DNA of 64,000 nt from Mameliella sp. CS4 (GTDB lineage Bacteria; Pseudomonadota; Alphaproteobacteria; Rhodobacterales; Rhodobacteraceae), in NCBI RefSeq assembly GCF_019392335.1, contig NZ_JAHXRQ010000009.1, positions 124,001 through 188,000 on the forward strand. Reading direction: 5' to 3'. The first letter of the stretch is position 1, and every line of letters begins with the position of its first letter. Shown piece after piece: positions 43,977-53,104 of the stretch. The position numbers were made by a program, and so were the translations under genes. Below the pieces are notes generated by a model. The model saw only the letters and a list, made by a program, of their open reading frames with translations. It had not been told where the DNA came from and did no database searches.

Positions 43977-44398
43977 CGGACGCGCTCCGACTCGCAGGAT
44001 AGGCCTTCGGGGATTTTCTGCGCCAGGTCCTCGAGGATCGGGCAATCCGGGCGGTGATCGCCGGCGCAGGCATGGACCAAGTGGTCCAGCGTCGCGCGCA
44101 TCGATTGCAACTGCGCGATCTTGTCGTCGATCTGCCCCAGGTGATGTTCAGCGATGCGCTTGACCTGCGCGCTTTCGCGCCCCTCGTCCTCGTAGAGCCC
44201 CAGCAGCGTCCGGCAGTCCTCGATTGTAAAGCCGAGCGCCCGGGCGCGGCCCAGGAAGGCCAGCTTGTGCAGGTCGCGCTCGCGGAAGCTGCGATAGCCG
44301 TTTTCGCTGCGCTGCGGGCGGATCAGCCCGATCTCCTCGTAGTAGCGGATGGTCTTGGCGGGCAGGCCCGAGCGGCGCGAAACGTCTCCGATATTCAT
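43973..44398 (-). CDS. cueR: CueR-type copper-responsive regulator
   Basis: The 141-residue MerR-family protein starts MNIGDVSRRSGLPAKTIRYYEEIGLI and has the dimerisation helix followed by the metal loop CAGDHRPDCPILEDL, the two-Cys arrangement of Cu(I)/Ag(I) sensors. MerR activators bind between over-spaced –35 and –10 boxes. Four likely operators are visible in this island (46969, 47029, 53044, 62004). It is downstream of copA on the same strand. Confidence 0.9.
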   Translation of the reverse strand: MNIGDVSRRSGLPAKTIRYYEEIGLIRPQRSENGYRSFRERDLHKLAFLGRARALGFTIEDCRTLLGLYEDEGRESAQVKRIAEHHLGQIDDKIAQLQSMRATLDHLVHACAGDHRPDCPILEDLAQKIPEGLSCESERVR

Positions 44399-44410
44399 GT
44401 CAGCCTCCTG

Positions 44411-46927
44411 TCATTCTGCGGGTGCGGTCACGAATGTGCCCGCCGGGGCGGCCTGTGCCGCCCCCCTGCCCTCGTCCATCGCCGGCGCGACCCGGCGCAG
44501 GCGCAGCGCGTTGGTCAGAACGAAGACCGAGGACAGCGCCATCGCCCCCGCCGCCAGCATCGGCGAAAGCAGCACGCCGAAGGCCGGGTAGAGCACGCCC
44601 GCCGCGACCGGGATCAGGGCGGTGTTGTAGGCGAAGGCCCAGAACAGGTTCTGGCGGATGTTGCGCATGGTGCGGCGCGACACCTCGAAGGCGTTGACCA
44701 CCCCGCGCAGGTCGCCCGACATCAGCACCACGTCGGCGGATTCGATGGCGACATCGGTGCCGGTGCCGATGGCGATGCCGACATCCGCGTGAGCCAGCGC
44801 GGGCGCGTCATTGATGCCGTCGCCGACAAAGGCGATGCGCCGGTTGCCCGCGCGCAGCTCGTCCAGCGCCGCGACCTTACCATCGGGCAGCACGCCCGCG
44901 ACCACGTGGTCGATGCCGGTCTCGCGCGCGATGGCCTCTGCCGTCTCTCGCTTGTCGCCGGTGATCATGGCCACTTTGAGGCCCTTCTCGTGCAACGCGG
45001 CAATGGCGGCGCGGCTGGCGGGCTTCACCGGGTCGGCCACGCCGATCACGGCGGCGAAGCGCCCGTCGATGGCGGCGTAGAGCGCGGTGCGGCCGCGTTC
45101 GGCCAGCGCCGTTTCCTGTGCCGCGAGGGCTCCGGCGTCGATCCCTTCGCGCGTCATGAAGCGGTCCGCGCCCACCAGCACCTCGGCGCCCTCGACCGTG
45201 GCGCGCACGCCGTGCCCGGTGACCGAGGTGAACCCCTCGGCCTCGGCGCGCGGCGCGCCTTCGGCGCGGGCGGCACGGAGGATGGCCTGGGCCACGGGAT
45301 GTTCCGAGCGCTCCTCGACCGCGGCGATCTTCGTCAGCACGTCACCCCGGTCGAACCCCTCGGCCAGCACCAGGTCGGTCAGTTCCGGCCGCCCCTCGGT
45401 CACCGTGCCGGTCTTGTCCAGCGCCACCACGTCCACCGAGTCGAGCTGCTGCAGCGCGTCGCCCTTGCGGAACAGCACGCCCAACTCGGCCGCGCGGCCG
45501 GTGCCCACCATGATCGAGGTCGGCGTGGCCAGCCCCATGGCGCAGGGGCAGGCGATGATCAGCACCGAGACACCGGCCACCAGCGCCAGCGTCACCGCCG
45601 GAGACGGGCCGACCACCAGCCAGACCAGCACCGTCAGGACCGCGGCCGCCATCACCGCGGGCACGAACCACAGCGTTATGCGGTCCACCAGCCCCTGGAT
45701 CGGCAGCTTGGCGCCCTGCGCCTCCTCGACCATGCGGATGATCTGCGACAGCGTGGTGTCGGCGCCCACCCGCGTGGCGCGGAATTGCAGGCTGCCCGCG
45801 CCGTTCACGGTGCCGCCGGTCACGGCATCGCCGGGCGTCTTCCCGGCCGGGACCGGCTCGCCGGTCAACATGCTCTCGTCGACATGGCTTGAGCCTTCGA
45901 CCACCTCGCCATCCGTGGCGATGCGCTCTCCGGGCCGGACGAGGACGATGTCGCCCTGCGCCAGGTCGTCGACGGAAATCTCGACGCTCTCGCCGCCCCG
46001 CATGACGCGCGCGCTGCGCACCTGCAGCCCCAGCAGCTTCTGGATCGCGGCGCCGGTGCGCCCCTTTGCGCGGGCCTCCAGGAAACGGCCCAGCAGGATC
46101 AGCACGACGATCACCGCTGCGGCCTCGAAATAGACGGCGCGCACCGCGTCAGGCAGCAGCGCCGGCAGGAAAGTCGCCACGACCGAGTAGAGATAGGCCG
46201 CCCCGGTGCCCACGGCGACGAGGCTGTTCATGTCCGGCGCGCCCTTGAAGAGCGCCGGGAACCCCTTGAGGTAGAACACTCGCCCCGGACCGGCCAGGAC
46301 CAGCGTCGTCAGCAGGAACTGCAGCACCCAGCTGGTCTGCTGGCCGATCATCGCATTGATCCAGTGGTGGAAGGCGGGGACCAGGTGGCCGCCCATCTCG
46401 ACCAGGAACACCGGCAGCGCCAGCGCCGCGGCAAAGGTGGTGCGGCGGGCGAGATCGCGGGCCTCCTCTGCCTTGCGCGCGGTGCGGTCCTCGCCTCCCG
46501 CCGCCTCGGCCACCGTCGCCGGGTAGCCGATGTCCGCGCTGGCCGCGAGCAGGTCGGCGTGCGTGGCCGCCCCCTCGACATAGCGCACCGTGGCGGTCTC
46601 GGCCGCGAGGTTCACGTTCACCTCCAGCACACCCGGCACCGCCTCAAGCGCCTTGTCGACCCGACCCACGCAGGAGGCGCAGGACATCGATGCAATGCTC
46701 AGCTTTACCGTTGCTGTCCGGGCCGGATAGCCCAGATCGTCCAGCGCCGCGACCGCCGCGGCAATGCGATCCGGGCTGTCCACGGTCATCCGGGCGGACT
46801 CGGATGCAAGATTGACCGAGACCTGTCGCACGCCGTCCAGCGCGCTCAGACCGCGTTCCACCCGCCCAACGCAGGACGCGCAGGACATGCCGTCCACGGA
46901 CAGGGTGACAGGGGTTGGTTCGGGCAT
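44411..46927 (-). CDS. copA: CopA-type Cu(I)-exporting P-type ATPase
   Basis: The 838-residue ATPase has two N-terminal heavy-metal-associated domains (GMSCASC and SMSCASC), eight membrane helices, the ion-binding motif [11 protein letters not shown], the phosphorylation motif DKTGT and the hinge [10 protein letters not shown]. It pumps Cu(I) from the cytoplasm. I start at ATG 46927 ([13 protein letters not shown]), which follows AGGAGG. Its promoter has a CueR-type operator, and cueR lies 12 bases downstream. Confidence 0.95.
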   Translation of the reverse strand: MPEPTPVTLSVDGMSCASCVGRVERGLSALDGVRQVSVNLASESARMTVDSPDRIAAAVAALDDLGYPARTATVKLSIASMSCASCVGRVDKALEAVPGVLEVNVNLAAETATVRYVEGAATHADLLAASADIGYPATVAEAAGGEDRTARKAEEARDLARRTTFAAALALPVFLVEMGGHLVPAFHHWINAMIGQQTSWVLQFLLTTLVLAGPGRVFYLKGFPALFKGAPDMNSLVAVGTGAAYLYSVVATFLPALLPDAVRAVYFEAAAVIVVLILLGRFLEARAKGRTGAAIQKLLGLQVRSARVMRGGESVEISVDDLAQGDIVLVRPGERIATDGEVVEGSSHVDESMLTGEPVPAGKTPGDAVTGGTVNGAGSLQFRATRVGADTTLSQIIRMVEEAQGAKLPIQGLVDRITLWFVPAVMAAAVLTVLVWLVVGPSPAVTLALVAGVSVLIIACPCAMGLATPTSIMVGTGRAAELGVLFRKGDALQQLDSVDVVALDKTGTVTEGRPELTDLVLAEGFDRGDVLTKIAAVEERSEHPVAQAILRAARAEGAPRAEAEGFTSVTGHGVRATVEGAEVLVGADRFMTREGIDAGALAAQETALAERGRTALYAAIDGRFAAVIGVADPVKPASRAAIAALHEKGLKVAMITGDKRETAEAIARETGIDHVVAGVLPDGKVAALDELRAGNRRIAFVGDGINDAPALAHADVGIAIGTGTDVAIESADVVLMSGDLRGVVNAFEVSRRTMRNIRQNLFWAFAYNTALIPVAAGVLYPAFGVLLSPMLAAGAMALSSVFVLTNALRLRRVAPAMDEGRGAAQAAPAGTFVTAPAE

Positions 46928-46968
46928 GACAGCCTCCTTGATTCTATCTGGCTGCACTTCAAATGGGG

Positions 46969-46990
46969 ACTCCAGTCACTGGAAGGTCAA
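46969..46990 (-). promoter_or_regulatory. CueR-type operator of copA
   Basis: On the minus strand TTGACC (–35) is followed by TTCCAGTGACTGGAG, a dyad centred between –35 and –10 with the long spacer that MerR-family activators need. It lies about 40 bases upstream of the copA start. Confidence 0.8.
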
Positions 46991-47028
46991 GGGGCCGGAA
47001 AAAGTTTTCTCGCGCGGCGCTTCCCATC

Positions 47029-47053
47029 TTGACCTTCCCACCGCGGGAAGCCC
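47029..47053 (+). promoter_or_regulatory. CueR-type operator of copZ
   Basis: TTGACCTTCCCACCGCGGGAAG repeats the copA operator plan (TTGACCTTCC, then GGAAG) on the plus strand, 38 bases ahead of the copZ start. The two promoters are divergent. Confidence 0.75.
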
Positions 47054-47090
47054 CATCTCTGCGCCATCACCAGACGAATGAGGCTTCAGA

Positions 47091-47291
47091 ATGGAATTCA
47101 ACGTCCCCGACATGAGCTGCGGCCACTGCACTGCGGCGATCAAGAAATCGGTCAATGCGGCCGATCCCGCCGCCTTGGTCGACTTCGACCTGGCCGAACG
47201 CCGGGTGAGGATCGACAGCGCGCTTTCCCCCGAACAGCTGCGCGCCGCGATCAAGGGCGCGGGCTACGACTCGCAGCCCATTGCCGCCTGA
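47091..47291 (+). CDS. copZ: CopZ-like copper chaperone
   Basis: The 66-residue protein is a single heavy-metal-associated domain with the metal loop DMSCGHCTAAI and the usual ferredoxin-like pattern ending IKGAGYDSQPIAA. Such proteins carry Cu(I) to CopA. The gene is divergent from copA, with a CueR-type operator before each. Confidence 0.88.
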   Translation: MEFNVPDMSCGHCTAAIKKSVNAADPAALVDFDLAERRVRIDSALSPEQLRAAIKGAGYDSQPIAA

Positions 47292-47296
47292 TCCAT

Positions 47297-47333
47297 GTCC
47301 CGCGCCGGGCCGCACCCGGCGCGGGACCTTCTC
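47297..47333. terminator. Bidirectional terminator between copZ and the cytochrome operon
   Basis: GTCCCGCGCCGGG (47297–47309) pairs perfectly with CCCGGCGCGGGAC (47315–47327), 13 bp, followed by CTTCTCTT. It ends copZ and lies at the 3' end of the converging eight-gene operon. Confidence 0.85.
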
Positions 47334-48065
47334 TTACTCGGGGGCGTCGCGCGCTTCCTTTACCAGATCCGAGAGCCGGTCTTTTTCAACGAAGCCGGGC
47401 ACGAGCGCGTCGCCGATGACGAAGGACGGCGTTCCGTTGAACCCCAGCGCCTGCGTGAGGCGCATGGAGGTCGCGATGTGCTCGGCGACTTCCGGGGCTT
47501 CCATGTCCTTCCTCAGCTGATCCCGGTCCAGACCCACCTCTTCGGCGACCCGCATGACAGAGGCCTCGTTCGCGCGGCCATCGATCGCCATCATCGCCCA
47601 GTGGAAGTCTTCGTACTTGCCTTGCGCGCGGGCCGCGAGCGCGGCCTTCGCGGCAAAGACCGACCCGTCGCCGAGGATGGGCCATTCGCGGTAGACAAGC
47701 CGGATGTCCGGATCTTCCTCGATCAGCGCCCGGACCTCGGGTTTCACGCGACGGCAATACGGGCAATTGTAGTCGAAGAACTCCACCACGGTCACGTCGC
47801 CGTCCGGGTTGCCCAGCACGGGCGCGTTCGGATCGCGCTCGATCAGGTCCCGCTGAGTGCGCAGCACCTCCGCCTGGGTCTCGGCCTGAGCATCGGCCTG
47901 GCGCTGTTCGAGCAGAGCGACGGCCTCCATGACGATCTCCGGGTTCTCGCGGATCGCCTCCAGCACCAGCTCCTTCACGCGGGCCTCGTCAAGCTCCTGC
48001 GACATCGCGGGCATCGGCAGCAGCGCCGCCATGGCCAGCGCGAGGATCGGTTTCTTCAGGGTCAT
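47334..48065 (-). CDS. DsbA-family thiol–disulphide protein
   Basis: The 243-residue secreted protein has a signal peptide (MTLKKPILALAMAALLPMPAMS), a helical N-terminal segment, and a thioredoxin-fold domain with the active-site CPYC in FFDYNCPYCRRVKPE and a cis-Pro in GFNGTPSFVIG. This form (DsbA/ScsC-like) handles disulphides in the periplasm. It is the last gene of the operon and could serve the neighbouring cytochromes and copper proteins. Confidence 0.9.
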   Translation of the reverse strand: MTLKKPILALAMAALLPMPAMSQELDEARVKELVLEAIRENPEIVMEAVALLEQRQADAQAETQAEVLRTQRDLIERDPNAPVLGNPDGDVTVVEFFDYNCPYCRRVKPEVRALIEEDPDIRLVYREWPILGDGSVFAAKAALAARAQGKYEDFHWAMMAIDGRANEASVMRVAEEVGLDRDQLRKDMEAPEVAEHIATSMRLTQALGFNGTPSFVIGDALVPGFVEKDRLSDLVKEARDAPE

Positions 48066-48066
48066 T

Positions 48067-48534
48067 TCAGTTCGCTCCTTTGTCCATCTTCGTTCGCTCT
48101 GCCTGGACCTCTTGCACGCGCTCCGGCCAGGTGGACCGGATGAAGCCCAGCACGTTCCGGATCTGTTGATCCGTCAGGCTGTCGCCGAAGCCGGGCATTC
48201 CACTAACGAACTCCATGCCCTGCCGGGCCATCAGGGCCTCTCCGCCAAGCTTGGTGTAGTCGAACAGCACGCTGTCTGGGTGGTGCCAGGTGTGACCCGT
48301 CTCGTCATGCGGCGGCGCGGGAAGCCGCCCGTCGGGACCCGGTGAGCGCCAGTCGGGCTGGCCTTCCAGCTCGGCCCCGTGGCACGAGGCGCAGTTTTCC
48401 GCGTAAAGCACCTTGCCTTCGGCGATGTCCAGCGGCGCCGCGGCGGCATCCTCGGCCGCCCCCTGCCCGAGGACCAACCAGACCCCAGCCGCCAAGAGCA
48501 CCGCGAGGACCGTCCAGATGACGAGGCGCCTCAT
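48067..48534 (-). CDS. Membrane-anchored c-type cytochrome
   Basis: The 155-residue protein has an N-terminal helix (LVIWTVLAVLLAAGVWLVL), which may be an uncleaved anchor, and one haem site CASCH, with the likely axial Met in SGMPGFGDSLTD. It is a class I cytochrome. It overlaps the multicopper oxidase stop by four bases (ATGA), so it may pass electrons to or from that enzyme. The start at 48534 is set by that overlap. Confidence 0.88.
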   Translation of the reverse strand: MRRLVIWTVLAVLLAAGVWLVLGQGAAEDAAAAPLDIAEGKVLYAENCASCHGAELEGQPDWRSPGPDGRLPAPPHDETGHTWHHPDSVLFDYTKLGGEALMARQGMEFVSGMPGFGDSLTDQQIRNVLGFIRSTWPERVQEVQAERTKMDKGAN

Positions 48535-49922
48535 GTCACCCGCAGCCATGTCGTCATGCCCGAGGCGGCGTGGCTGAGCATGTGGCAATGGAACAGCCAG
48601 TCGCCGGAATTGTCGGCGGTGAAGGCGATCCGACGCGTTTCGCGGCCGCCGACCAGGATCGTGTCACGCAGCGGGCCGAGAGTGTCGCCTTGCCCGATCT
48701 CGCGGAAATGCATCCCGTGCAGATGCATCGCGTGCGGAAAGACCGTGTCGTTGACGATCTCCAGCCGCACCGGTTCTCCGAGGCTGAGATCCGCCAGCGG
48801 CGTGTCGGTCATGCCCGCGACATCGTTGAACGCCCAAAAATGCCCGGCCGCCGCCAGGTCACGGAAACCCTTGCGTTCGCCGTCGAGGATGGCCGACTGC
48901 ATCCGCCCCATGGCGCCGCCCGACATGACGAGGCGCAGCGGCGTCGCCCCGGCCAGGTCCGGCAGGGCCATCTTCGGGTTCGGCGGCAGCGCGGCCGGGC
49001 CAGCGCGCCGCGACAGGCTCGCCGTGCCGGTGACCGTGAAAGCCACCTGCGAGAAGGTCTCGTCCTCCTCGACATGCACCAGGTCCGCCGTCCCGCCTTC
49101 CTCGGCGGTCACGTCCACGATCAGGTCCGCCCGCTGCGCGGGTCCGAGGACCAGCACGTCCTCGAGGGCCGTCGGGTCGGCAAGCGGCATCCCGTCCAGC
49201 GCCACGATCCAGCCCTCCAGCCCCGAAAGCCGCAGCGGAAAGATCCGGGCATTGGAAGCGTTGATCAGGCGCAGCCGCAGGCGCTCGTGGCGCCGTGCGG
49301 GCAGCGAGAGATTGGAGCGCCCGTTCGTGGTGATGTAATTGCCGATCCGGCCGCCATGGCTCATCATCATCGGGTGGTCGAAACTGTCGTCGATCTGGCC
49401 GGTCTCGGGGTTCAACAGCCAGTCGTCGAGCACAAGCACTTCTTCGCGGTCGACTTCGGGCGCCTCGGCCTCCTCGACGATCAGCGGGCCGTGCAGCCCG
49501 CGCGCGACCTGTTCCCAGGACCGGTTATGCGCGTGATACCAGTAGGTGCCCGCATCCGGCGCGACGAAGTCGTAGTCGAAGCTCCCGCCCGGCGCGACGG
49601 GGTCCTGGGTCAGGCCCGCGACCCCGTCCATCGCGTTGTCGATCCGGATCCCGTGCCAGTGGACCGAGCTACCCTGCGGCAAGTCGTTGACAAAGCGCCG
49701 GCGCACCCGCGCGCCCTGCCCCAGGCGGATTTCCGGCCCGGGGATCGTGCCGTGATATCCCCAGATCTCGGTCTGCGGGTAGCTCTCGGGCAGCAATTGC
49801 AGCCGGGCCACGCTGGCAGTGAGTTCGGGAATTTCCCCGGCGGCGCGGAGCCCCCGCGGAAGGGCCGCGCCAAGTCCGGCAAGCCCGGCCAGTTTCAGGA
49901 CGTCACGCCTTGTGGGTGTCAT
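48531..49922 (-). CDS. Multicopper oxidase (CueO/CopA type)
   Basis: The 463-residue enzyme has a twin-arginine signal (PTRRDVLKLAGLAGLG) and all four copper motifs: HWHG, YHAH, HAMHLHGMHF and HCHMLSHAASGM, the last with the type 1 Cys and axial Met. It is exported folded by Tat and oxidises Cu(I) or organic substrates in the periplasm. It is in an operon with cytochromes and a DsbA-like protein. Confidence 0.93.
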   Translation of the reverse strand: MTPTRRDVLKLAGLAGLGAALPRGLRAAGEIPELTASVARLQLLPESYPQTEIWGYHGTIPGPEIRLGQGARVRRRFVNDLPQGSSVHWHGIRIDNAMDGVAGLTQDPVAPGGSFDYDFVAPDAGTYWYHAHNRSWEQVARGLHGPLIVEEAEAPEVDREEVLVLDDWLLNPETGQIDDSFDHPMMMSHGGRIGNYITTNGRSNLSLPARRHERLRLRLINASNARIFPLRLSGLEGWIVALDGMPLADPTALEDVLVLGPAQRADLIVDVTAEEGGTADLVHVEEDETFSQVAFTVTGTASLSRRAGPAALPPNPKMALPDLAGATPLRLVMSGGAMGRMQSAILDGERKGFRDLAAAGHFWAFNDVAGMTDTPLADLSLGEPVRLEIVNDTVFPHAMHLHGMHFREIGQGDTLGPLRDTILVGGRETRRIAFTADNSGDWLFHCHMLSHAASGMTTWLRVT

Positions 49923-49965
49923 GGGTCATACCTTTCAGAGCGGGGCCGATGGCCCCGCCTTCTCC

Positions 49966-50919
49966 TCAGTCAATCCGGGTGCGCCGCTCTTGCGCATCCC
50001 CGTCGTTCTGCACGATGTCGTCGGTCTCGCCAGCCTCCGCGTCGAGCAGGTAGATCGCCATCGCCTCGCGATCCTGCGGGGACAGGAACCGCGTGCCTTC
50101 GCGCACCACCTCGGCCATGCTGCCGCCGAAGGCGTCGCCCGACGGAGTGAGGCCCGATTGCAGCGCGTAGGAGAGCGACGCGACCGACCATCCGTTCCGT
50201 TCGAGGTCCTCGGCCTGGATGGACGGCGCCTTGCTGCCCCCCGGAAGCTCTGCGTTGCCGGCGAAGACGGCGCCGAGGTCACGGCCGCCGGCAAGGTTGC
50301 GCGGCGTGTGGCAAGCCCCGCAATGCGCGGCGCCGCGCACCAGTTCACGGCCCCGGTTCCACGCGTCGCTGCGATCCACCAAGGGCTTCGTGTCCGGCTC
50401 GTAAAAAAAGGCGGCGCGCCATAGTTTCAGCCCCCACCGCTGATCGAATGGGAAGCTGACGTCATGTGCGGGCGCCGGTTCGGACACCGGCGCGACCGTC
50501 TGGAATGCGGCCCAAAGATCGGCGATGTCCTGGTCGGAAAAGTCCGCATAGAACGGGTACGGGAAGGACGGGAAATAGGGCGCGCCATCCGGCCCGATCC
50601 CCTGCCGGACCGCCTTGGCGAAGTCCTCGGCCGTCCAGTCGCCGATGCCGTGCGCGGGGTCCGTGGTCAGGTTCGGCGGGTAGAACGTGCCGAACTCCGT
50701 CCTGAGCGGCGCACCGCCCGCCAAGGGGGCGCCGCCCGCCTCGAAATCCGAGTGACAGGCGATGCAGCCGCTGGCGCGCGCCAGGTAGGCGCCCCTGTCG
50801 ACGTTGCCCTCCAGCCCGATCGGCGCGGGTGCGCTGCCGACCGGCCATGCGATCACCGCGGCCAGGGCGGCGGCGCCAATCGCCGCCACCCCCGCGGACA
50901 AAATTATGATCCGGCGCAT
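49966..50919 (-). CDS. Dihaem c-type cytochrome
   Basis: The 317-residue protein has an N-terminal signal or anchor (IIILSAGVAAIGAAALAAVIAW) and two haem sites, CIACH near residue 52 and CGACH near residue 198. It belongs to the tandem class I cytochromes that act as electron carriers to or from periplasmic oxidoreductases. Stop and start of neighbours are close (2 bases to the next upstream gene), which fits one operon with the oxidase. Confidence 0.88.
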   Translation of the reverse strand: MRRIIILSAGVAAIGAAALAAVIAWPVGSAPAPIGLEGNVDRGAYLARASGCIACHSDFEAGGAPLAGGAPLRTEFGTFYPPNLTTDPAHGIGDWTAEDFAKAVRQGIGPDGAPYFPSFPYPFYADFSDQDIADLWAAFQTVAPVSEPAPAHDVSFPFDQRWGLKLWRAAFFYEPDTKPLVDRSDAWNRGRELVRGAAHCGACHTPRNLAGGRDLGAVFAGNAELPGGSKAPSIQAEDLERNGWSVASLSYALQSGLTPSGDAFGGSMAEVVREGTRFLSPQDREAMAIYLLDAEAGETDDIVQNDGDAQERRTRID

Positions 50920-50921
50920 GG

Positions 50922-51509
50922 TCAGTCGTCTTCCGCCCGGAAGCGTTCGTGGCAGGCCGAGCAGACCTGCGTCGTCATGGTGAATGCGGCATCGGCCGGC
51001 ATGGCGGCGATGTCATCAGCACTCATCATGCCCGACATGCTCGTTCCCATCATGCCGGAGCCCATCATGGAGCCGCCCCCCATCATGGAGCCGCCGCCCA
51101 TCATCGAACCGGCGCCCATGTTGCCGCCACCGCCGGAGGGGCCATTCCCGGCGGCGTCTTCCAGCCCTTCGGCATAGATACGCAACTGCTCCGCCAGCGC
51201 GGCGAACCGGTCCCAGTCGGACCAGACCGAGTCCTTCACTTCCGAGGGCATGTCCGTCGACCCCTCGGGGAACAGCTTCGTCATGGCCTCGCCCGAATGC
51301 GCCTGGAAGGTGCGCGCCGTCTCGCGCATGACATCGGCGTCATAGGCGACCTCGCCCTGCATCATGGGCGTGACCGCCTTCACGGCGTCGCCCATGGCCT
51401 TCATCGCTTCCATGCGTTCCTTGACGACGCCCGTGGCGCCGCTGTGTGCGAGGGCGGCCACCGCCGTTCCGGTCACGGCAATTGCTGCCAGAATCGTTGT
51501 TCTCTTCAT
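50922..51509 (-). CDS. Cytochrome c' (class II) with a methionine-rich insert
   Basis: The 195-residue protein has a signal peptide (MKRTTILAAIAVTGTAVAALA) and a four-helix cytochrome c' fold with the haem site VCSACHERF at the C-terminus. Between helices 3 and 4 is a glycine/methionine-rich insert with three repeats of a GGGSMMG-like unit and then SGMMGTSMSGMM. Such Met clusters bind Cu(I) or Ag(I), and I know of no such insert in ordinary cytochromes c'. I start at ATG 51509. Confidence 0.88.
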   Translation of the reverse strand: MKRTTILAAIAVTGTAVAALAHSGATGVVKERMEAMKAMGDAVKAVTPMMQGEVAYDADVMRETARTFQAHSGEAMTKLFPEGSTDMPSEVKDSVWSDWDRFAALAEQLRIYAEGLEDAAGNGPSGGGGNMGAGSMMGGGSMMGGGSMMGSGMMGTSMSGMMSADDIAAMPADAAFTMTTQVCSACHERFRAEDD

Positions 51510-51552
51510 CGTGTCAATACTCCGTTGTCCTGAATTCCGGTTCGTTCGTGGT

Positions 51553-51888
51553 TCAGGATTTCTGGCGCGGCGGTGGGAGATCCATGTCGGGGCGGACATC
51601 ATCAACCATCTGGAAAGGAGTGAGATATTCCGCCGTGGTCATGAACGCGGGCGGCGTGATTTCCGCCGGCAGGATGAAGACGGCGGCCGTGAAACAATCC
51701 AGGCCGGGATGGCAATGCCCCGCGGCCTCGTCACTCGACTGGTGGACCGGCGCGTCATGCAGGGAAGCCAAGCCCGCGGGCTCGTGATCGTCCTGATGAG
51801 CCGACGCAGGACCGGGGACGGCCGCGAACAGCAGGATTGCGCACAGAACGAGCGCGTTCATCACCGTGTTCGCATGCCGCAGGACCAT
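51553..51888 (-). CDS. Small secreted His/Cys-containing protein
   Basis: The 111-residue protein has a signal peptide (VMNALVLCAILLFAAVPGPASA) and a mature part that begins HQDDHE, with further His and two Cys (AAGHCHPGLDCF). It could bind copper, like other DUF2946-type small proteins in metal loci, but that is inference. Its ATG overlaps the stop of the cytochrome gene upstream (ATGA). Confidence 0.65.
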   Translation of the reverse strand: MVLRHANTVMNALVLCAILLFAAVPGPASAHQDDHEPAGLASLHDAPVHQSSDEAAGHCHPGLDCFTAAVFILPAEITPPAFMTTAEYLTPFQMVDDVRPDMDLPPPRQKS

Positions 51889-52346
51889 CACTCGATCCCG
51901 TTGGCACGTTGAAGTTCGCGGACGTAGGCCACCACCATCTTGACGTCGCCCGGCGTGACACCTTCGACCGGAGGCATGTTGCCAAACCTCCAGTGATGCG
52001 CTCGCACCCCGTTCCGGGCCGCGAGGATGAAGGCCTGGTCCGAATGATGGCTGGGCTCGTAGATCTTGTGGACCAGCGGCGGCGCGACCCCGTTCCGTCC
52101 GGCTGCATTTTGACCGTGGCAGCTCGCGCACTTGACCTCGAAGACGGTCTTTCCCAGCCGGGCATTGCCGGAAAATTCTTCCGGCAGGGTGACCTCGGCG
52201 ATAGGCGCGCCTTCGGCGACCTCGCCCGTGTCGGGCTGTGTCATCGAATGGCCCGTCGGCTCGGCCTCGGGCTGCAGGTATTGCCAACCTGCGACCCCGA
52301 CACCCACGGTCAGAACGATGGCCACCAAAGCAGTCAACTTGTTCAT
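51888..52346 (-). CDS. Membrane-anchored c-type cytochrome
   Basis: The 152-residue protein has an N-terminal helix (LTALVAIVLTVGVGVAGW) and one haem site, CASCHG, with GNMPP carrying the likely axial Met. It is a class I cytochrome and precedes the small His/Cys protein with a four-base overlap. It is the second gene of the eight-gene operon. Confidence 0.88.
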   Translation of the reverse strand: MNKLTALVAIVLTVGVGVAGWQYLQPEAEPTGHSMTQPDTGEVAEGAPIAEVTLPEEFSGNARLGKTVFEVKCASCHGQNAAGRNGVAPPLVHKIYEPSHHSDQAFILAARNGVRAHHWRFGNMPPVEGVTPGDVKMVVAYVRELQRANGIE

Positions 52347-52374
52347 TTACCTGTTTACTTTCTTGTACCGAAGC

Positions 52375-52941
52375 TCAGATGAGCTTGACTTGGGTTCCCA
52401 CTGGCGCCCTGTCGTAAACTTCTTCGATCTGACGGTTGTAGAGGCCGATGCAGCCACTCGAGGACTTCCGCCCGATCTTGCGCGTGTCCTGCGTGCCGTG
52501 GATTCGGTAGAACTGCCAGGAAAGATACAGCGCGCGTGTGCCAAGCGGGTTTCTCGGGTCGCCGCCTTTGACATAGGCAGGCAAGGTCGGGTCGCGCTCG
52601 CGCATGGACGGCGTGGGTCCCCATCCCGGGTTCTTGCGCTTCTCGACGACCTCGGTGTAACCGCGGCGCGTGAGCTCCTCGGTCAGGGGCACGGAGGTGG
52701 GGTAGATGCGCATCTCGCCATCTGCCGTCCAGTGCTGAAGCATTTTGGACGCCGTGTCGGCGATGATGATGCCCTTTCCGATATGGTCGAAGTGATCCCG
52801 CCAATCGTGCGTCCGAAATGACGAGATGTTGCGCCGCACGCCATCGCCGGCGGCATGTACGATACCCGGGATCGCGATCATGGCGAGTACACCCGTAATC
52901 AGTCCACGTCGATTCAGTTCGATCGAACGATCTGCCTTCAT
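52375..52941 (-). CDS. L,D-transpeptidase (YkuD family)
   Basis: The 188-residue protein has a twin-arginine-like signal (MKADRSIELNRRGLITGVLAMIAIPG) and the YkuD domain with YRIHGT and the catalytic SSGCIGLYN (Cys nucleophile). These enzymes make 3–3 cross-links or attach proteins to peptidoglycan. It begins the leftward operon of cytochromes and copper oxidase. L,D-transpeptidases are sensitive to copper, so a spare copy in a copper island makes sense (inference). Confidence 0.9.
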   Translation of the reverse strand: MKADRSIELNRRGLITGVLAMIAIPGIVHAAGDGVRRNISSFRTHDWRDHFDHIGKGIIIADTASKMLQHWTADGEMRIYPTSVPLTEELTRRGYTEVVEKRKNPGWGPTPSMRERDPTLPAYVKGGDPRNPLGTRALYLSWQFYRIHGTQDTRKIGRKSSSGCIGLYNRQIEEVYDRAPVGTQVKLI

Positions 52942-53043
52942 CTGCCTGTATCCTGCCGTCTTGCCTGTTTCGCCAATATGAATACCCGAGGAGGTGCGTG
53001 CGGCAACCTGACAAGCCCGCGAGAAATGTATCGGTTTGTATCC

Positions 53044-53065
53044 TTGACCTTCCACGGTGGAAGGG
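53044..53065 (+). promoter_or_regulatory. CueR-type operator
   Basis: TTGACCTTCCACGGTGGAAG has the same TTGACCTTCC and GGAAG arms as the copA and copZ operators, oriented rightward, about 40 bases ahead of the membrane-protein gene at 53105. It also lies 100 bases upstream of the leftward operon. Confidence 0.75.
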
Positions 53066-53104
53066 CGGCAGATGAGGCGACACTGTCTGGAGGACGATCC
53101 GACC

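Noticed and set aside
44054-45892. A 612-codon plus-strand frame
   Set aside because: It is an antisense shadow of cueR and copA, rich in His/Arg/Gly with no domains.
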